In this document: piece after piece, positions 61,657 to 64,000 of the stretch | Layout of the letters: each line of letters starts with the position of its first letter | How positions within the stretch are numbered: the first letter of the stretch is position 1 | DNA from: CAYXZQ01 sp963717515 | GTDB lineage: Archaea > Nanobdellota > Nanobdellia > Woesearchaeales > DSVV01 | NCBI GenBank assembly: GCA_963717515.1 | Contig: OY970338.1 | Span: forward strand, 992,001-1,056,000 | DNA: 64,000 nucleotides | Reading direction: 5' to 3' | Position numbers and translations under genes: made by a program | Notes under the pieces: generated by a model | The model's database searches: none | What the model was told of the DNA's origin: nothing | The model's input: the letters and a program-made list of their open reading frames with translations, nothing else

Positions 61657-64000
61657 ATGAAAAAAAGGATGGTGTTGGCAATAATCTTTTTGCTTCTGAC
61701 GTGCTTTGCCTCTGCTGAAAACCACTATGTCACCCAAAACGGTGCAGGAAGCATGGACGGCACAACTCTTGGCGATGCCTGGCCTGTCGCTGATTTCAAT
61801 AATGGCGCTAATTGGAATTCTGCTGCAAATACAGACGACAAAAAGATAGGCCCTGGAGATGCTGTTTATTTTTCAGGCACAATCACTGACGAGGTCAGCC
61901 CGGCAGGGAGCGGGACATCTAACGCATACATAACCCTTGACGGTTATGAGGCAGGAAATGCTGACATGCATTCATACTCATGCCCGCAGTGCGCAAAGAT
62001 AAGCAGGCAGCAGCTTATAGGCAGATACGGGATAAAGATTGCAGGAGAGAATTATATCACTGTGCAGGATTTTGAGATAGAAGAAGTCAATGAGGCCATA
62101 CTGATGAATGGTGGATCTTCCTATCTCAGGGTTAAAAGAAACCTGATGCATGACACCCTCGATGACTGCTTTGAGATAGCGCAGTCAAACAATGCGGTCA
62201 TCGGAGGGAGCCGGGAGGACGGAAACCATTTCTATGACTGCGGATCAGGGACCGGTGCAGCAGATGTCGTTTCAGATAATGCGGATTACGTAGTCGTATC
62301 TTATAATTGGATAGAGGGTGGGCTGAAGCATGACAGGGGCATCGACGGGGTCACATTGAATTCATATTCCAACAACTGGCTGATTGAGTACAACCTCATA
62401 GAGAACCACAATGACGACGTCTGGGAAGCCCCGTCACCTTACGAGGGCACGCCCTCGCTCCAGGGATACGGTGAGAACGGTGTCGACATAAAGCATCAGT
62501 GCCATGACGTGGTTGTGAGGGGAAACGTCATCCGCGGACACCATTACGAGCCCGGCGTAGTCATACATGGAAGGGGATACAATGTCTATATCTACGGCAA
62601 TGAGATAACCGACAACAGCGATGGGATATACGTGTTCTCGAACCCCGGCGACCTGAGCACTGAGCAGCCCAGCAGGAACATCCACATATGGGCGAATGTG
62701 TTCAATGACAACCAGGGCCCGGCGATGTCTTTCGAGCAGTCCCCTGCAGGAGGGTCGGACCCGACTGAGCCGCATCATCTCTTCGTCTACAACAACATGT
62801 TCGCAAGAAACGTCCTTGAGCCTACAAGCAGCGTCACATCTGCAGTGATGTGGTTTGCCGGGGCATCATCATACCTCAGGGACCTAAACAACATATTCTA
62901 TGACAACAGGCCGACGCAGAGCCTCAAGCACCATGAAGTGTTCACTTACGGCACATGGAAGACATTCGATTCTGATTCCAATTCAGAGCATGCATACAAC
63001 ACGTATTATGACCCCGGAAAGACATCGTATTTCAGGTGGTACAATTCTGACGGAACATACACATCCCATGACCTTGCCTGGGTGCAATCGAACACTGGTC
63101 TCGCGGAAAATTCCTATGACAGGGACCCGGGGATGAAGGACCCGGAGGATGATGATTTCTGGGCAGCAGGGAGCAGCTCAAGCATGGTGGGAAGCGGGGC
63201 AGACATATCAGACGACTTGCTTCCCGCAAGGATGTACTTCCTGGATGACAATTCTGTCTGGGTTGACTTTTCTTATTCTGTAGGCCTTGACAAATCCACT
63301 GACTGGACAACCAATCCGCCTACTGTCGTATTTTCGACACGCTCTCCCGGAGCATGGGACAGAGGAGCTTATGTTTTTTCAGGCAGAACCCAGGCTTACC
63401 GATGCACAGGCACAATCACTGCGAATGCAGCTGCTTATGACAGCGAGGAAAGCAGCAATTTGGCAATTGACACGCCCTGGACCTACTCTGCAACAGACAC
63501 GACGACAAAATGCCAGTACCAATGCAGCTCAGGATCAAATTGGGATGGAAGCTCATGCACTCAACAGCAGACACAGACAAAAACCTACACAGTCCTGAAA
63601 GCACAAACACCTCCTGTCATCGACGGAAACATAGACGAATTCGCAAACGCAAATGCAATCACACTGGCAAGCCCCTACGGAACAACAGGAACATTCAGAT
63701 TCCTGTGGGACAGCAACGCATTTTACGTCGCTGCAGAGGTCCATGACTCAAACCTCAATGCAAACCTATCACAGCAGGAAGATGGCGACTTATACTCTGA
63801 TGACAGCCTTGAGATGATGCTTGACACTCTCGACAACAAAGGCTCACACATACAGAATGACGATTACAAGTTCTATGTCAATGTGAACAATCTCCTTGCA
63901 GACAGCCAGGCTTATGACATGGGCTGGGATTCAGGGATGATTCCTGCAGTCGTTGTGACAGGGACAATCAACAACAACGCAGATACAGACACTGGCTATA
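61657..64000 (+). CDS. secreted beta-helix protein with CBM9-like domain (3' end outside window)
   Basis: Open from ATG 61657 to the window end (781 codons, no stop). The signal peptide (MKKRMVLAIIFLLLTCFASA) and the following ENHYVTQNGAGSMDGT match the genes at 10874 and 13785, so it is a third paralogue of that type. The beta-helix (~25-580) has rungs such as WLIEYNLIENHNDD, VVVRGNVIRGHHY and VYIYGNEITDNSDGIYV. A four-Cys linker (~581-637; CTG, KCQYQC, SSC) and most of a CBM9-like module (~643-781; VIDGNIDEF, LWDSNAFYVAAEVHD, DDSLEMMLDTLDN) follow. By analogy the missing end should hold the dockerin-like tail. Confidence 0.85.
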   Translation, partial: MKKRMVLAIIFLLLTCFASAENHYVTQNGAGSMDGTTLGDAWPVADFNNGANWNSAANTDDKKIGPGDAVYFSGTITDEVSPAGSGTSNAYITLDGYEAGNADMHSYSCPQCAKISRQQLIGRYGIKIAGENYITVQDFEIEEVNEAILMNGGSSYLRVKRNLMHDTLDDCFEIAQSNNAVIGGSREDGNHFYDCGSGTGAADVVSDNADYVVVSYNWIEGGLKHDRGIDGVTLNSYSNNWLIEYNLIENHNDDVWEAPSPYEGTPSLQGYGENGVDIKHQCHDVVVRGNVIRGHHYEPGVVIHGRGYNVYIYGNEITDNSDGIYVFSNPGDLSTEQPSRNIHIWANVFNDNQGPAMSFEQSPAGGSDPTEPHHLFVYNNMFARNVLEPTSSVTSAVMWFAGASSYLRDLNNIFYDNRPTQSLKHHEVFTYGTWKTFDSDSNSEHAYNTYYDPGKTSYFRWYNSDGTYTSHDLAWVQSNTGLAENSYDRDPGMKDPEDDDFWAAGSSSSMVGSGADISDDLLPARMYFLDDNSVWVDFSYSVGLDKSTDWTTNPPTVVFSTRSPGAWDRGAYVFSGRTQAYRCTGTITANAAAYDSEESSNLAIDTPWTYSATDTTTKCQYQCSSGSNWDGSSCTQQQTQTKTYTVLKAQTPPVIDGNIDEFANANAITLASPYGTTGTFRFLWDSNAFYVAAEVHDSNLNANLSQQEDGDLYSDDSLEMMLDTLDNKGSHIQNDDYKFYVNVNNLLADSQAYDMGWDSGMIPAVVVTGTINNNADTDTGY

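Noticed and set aside
1..64000. A cohesin or scaffoldin partner for the dockerin-like tails
   Set aside because: I looked in the giant LamG protein and in the 37-46 kb envelope cluster and saw no cohesin-like signature; the beta domains there cannot be equated with cohesins by eye.
1..64000. CRISPR arrays, transposases, integrases, attachment sites, tRNA or rRNA genes
   Set aside because: None recognised; the repeats present are coding-module repeats, and intergenic gaps are too short for rRNA. A tRNA with an intron could be missed without a covariance search.

Overview
The window looks like a chromosome segment of a DPANN-type archaeon, perhaps Woesearchaeota- or Pacearchaeota-like; the phylum is inferred, the domain is well supported. 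It carries archaeal information-processing genes: archaeal TyrRS, replication factor C small subunit, proteasome-activating nucleotidase, aPelota and a Trm5-type tRNA methyltransferase. Nearly every gene has a TATA box 22-32 bp before its start codon, which implies mostly leaderless transcripts. Bacterial-looking genes are mixed in: bacterial-type SerRS, CoaE-type dephospho-CoA kinase, dPGM, polysaccharide lyases and a lytic-transglycosylase-like domain.

Layout. (1) 1-7.4 kb, minus strand: a two-gene unit of a duplicated HTH protein followed by a giant membrane-anchored surface protein that leaves the window. It has a glycosylation-sequon-dense stalk, a DNRLRE-like module and five LamG domains. 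(2) 7.6-8.9 kb: SerRS. (3) 9.0-33.0 kb: ten consecutive plus-strand genes for secreted carbohydrate-active proteins (PL1 pectate lyases, right-handed beta-helix proteins, two jelly-roll lyase-like proteins). They carry binding modules (CBM9-like, LamG, F5/8C, DNRLRE) and small Cys-rich linkers. All ten end in the same ~47-residue dockerin-like domain with one EF-hand loop and a strictly C-terminal Cys. (4) 33.1-37.0 kb: MgtE-type transporter, AmrS radical SAM enzyme, CoaE, aPelota. (5) 37.1-45.7 kb: five envelope genes, namely a membrane-anchored beta-domain protein, a polytopic protein with an SLT-like domain, and three paralogous lipoprotein-like proteins. (6) 45.7-49.6 kb: housekeeping genes (dPGM, Xth, HAD phosphatase, RfcS, PRC-barrel). 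(7) 49.8-52.6 kb: an eleventh, more divergent dockerin-tailed beta-helix protein. (8) 52.6-61.5 kb: TyrRS, a transglutaminase-like small protein, peptidases M16, M24 and M29, PAN, a candidate C/D box sRNA, and a Trm5 enzyme with an endonuclease-IV-like TIM barrel inserted in its catalytic domain. (9) 61.7-64.0 kb: a twelfth protein of the beta-helix/CBM9 family, cut by the window edge.

How it works together (inference). The beta-helix, PL1 and jelly-roll enzymes would be exported by Sec signal peptides and depolymerise pectin-like or other uronic-acid polysaccharides outside the cell. The shared C-terminal domain would attach them to a surface receptor or scaffold, by analogy with cellulosomal dockerins. 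No cohesin is recognisable here, so the receptor is unknown. The gene set shows recent duplication, module shuffling and probable gene conversion.

No rRNA, tRNA, CRISPR array, transposase or integrase was recognised. No gene-free stretch exceeds about 255 bp. All domain calls were made by eye.
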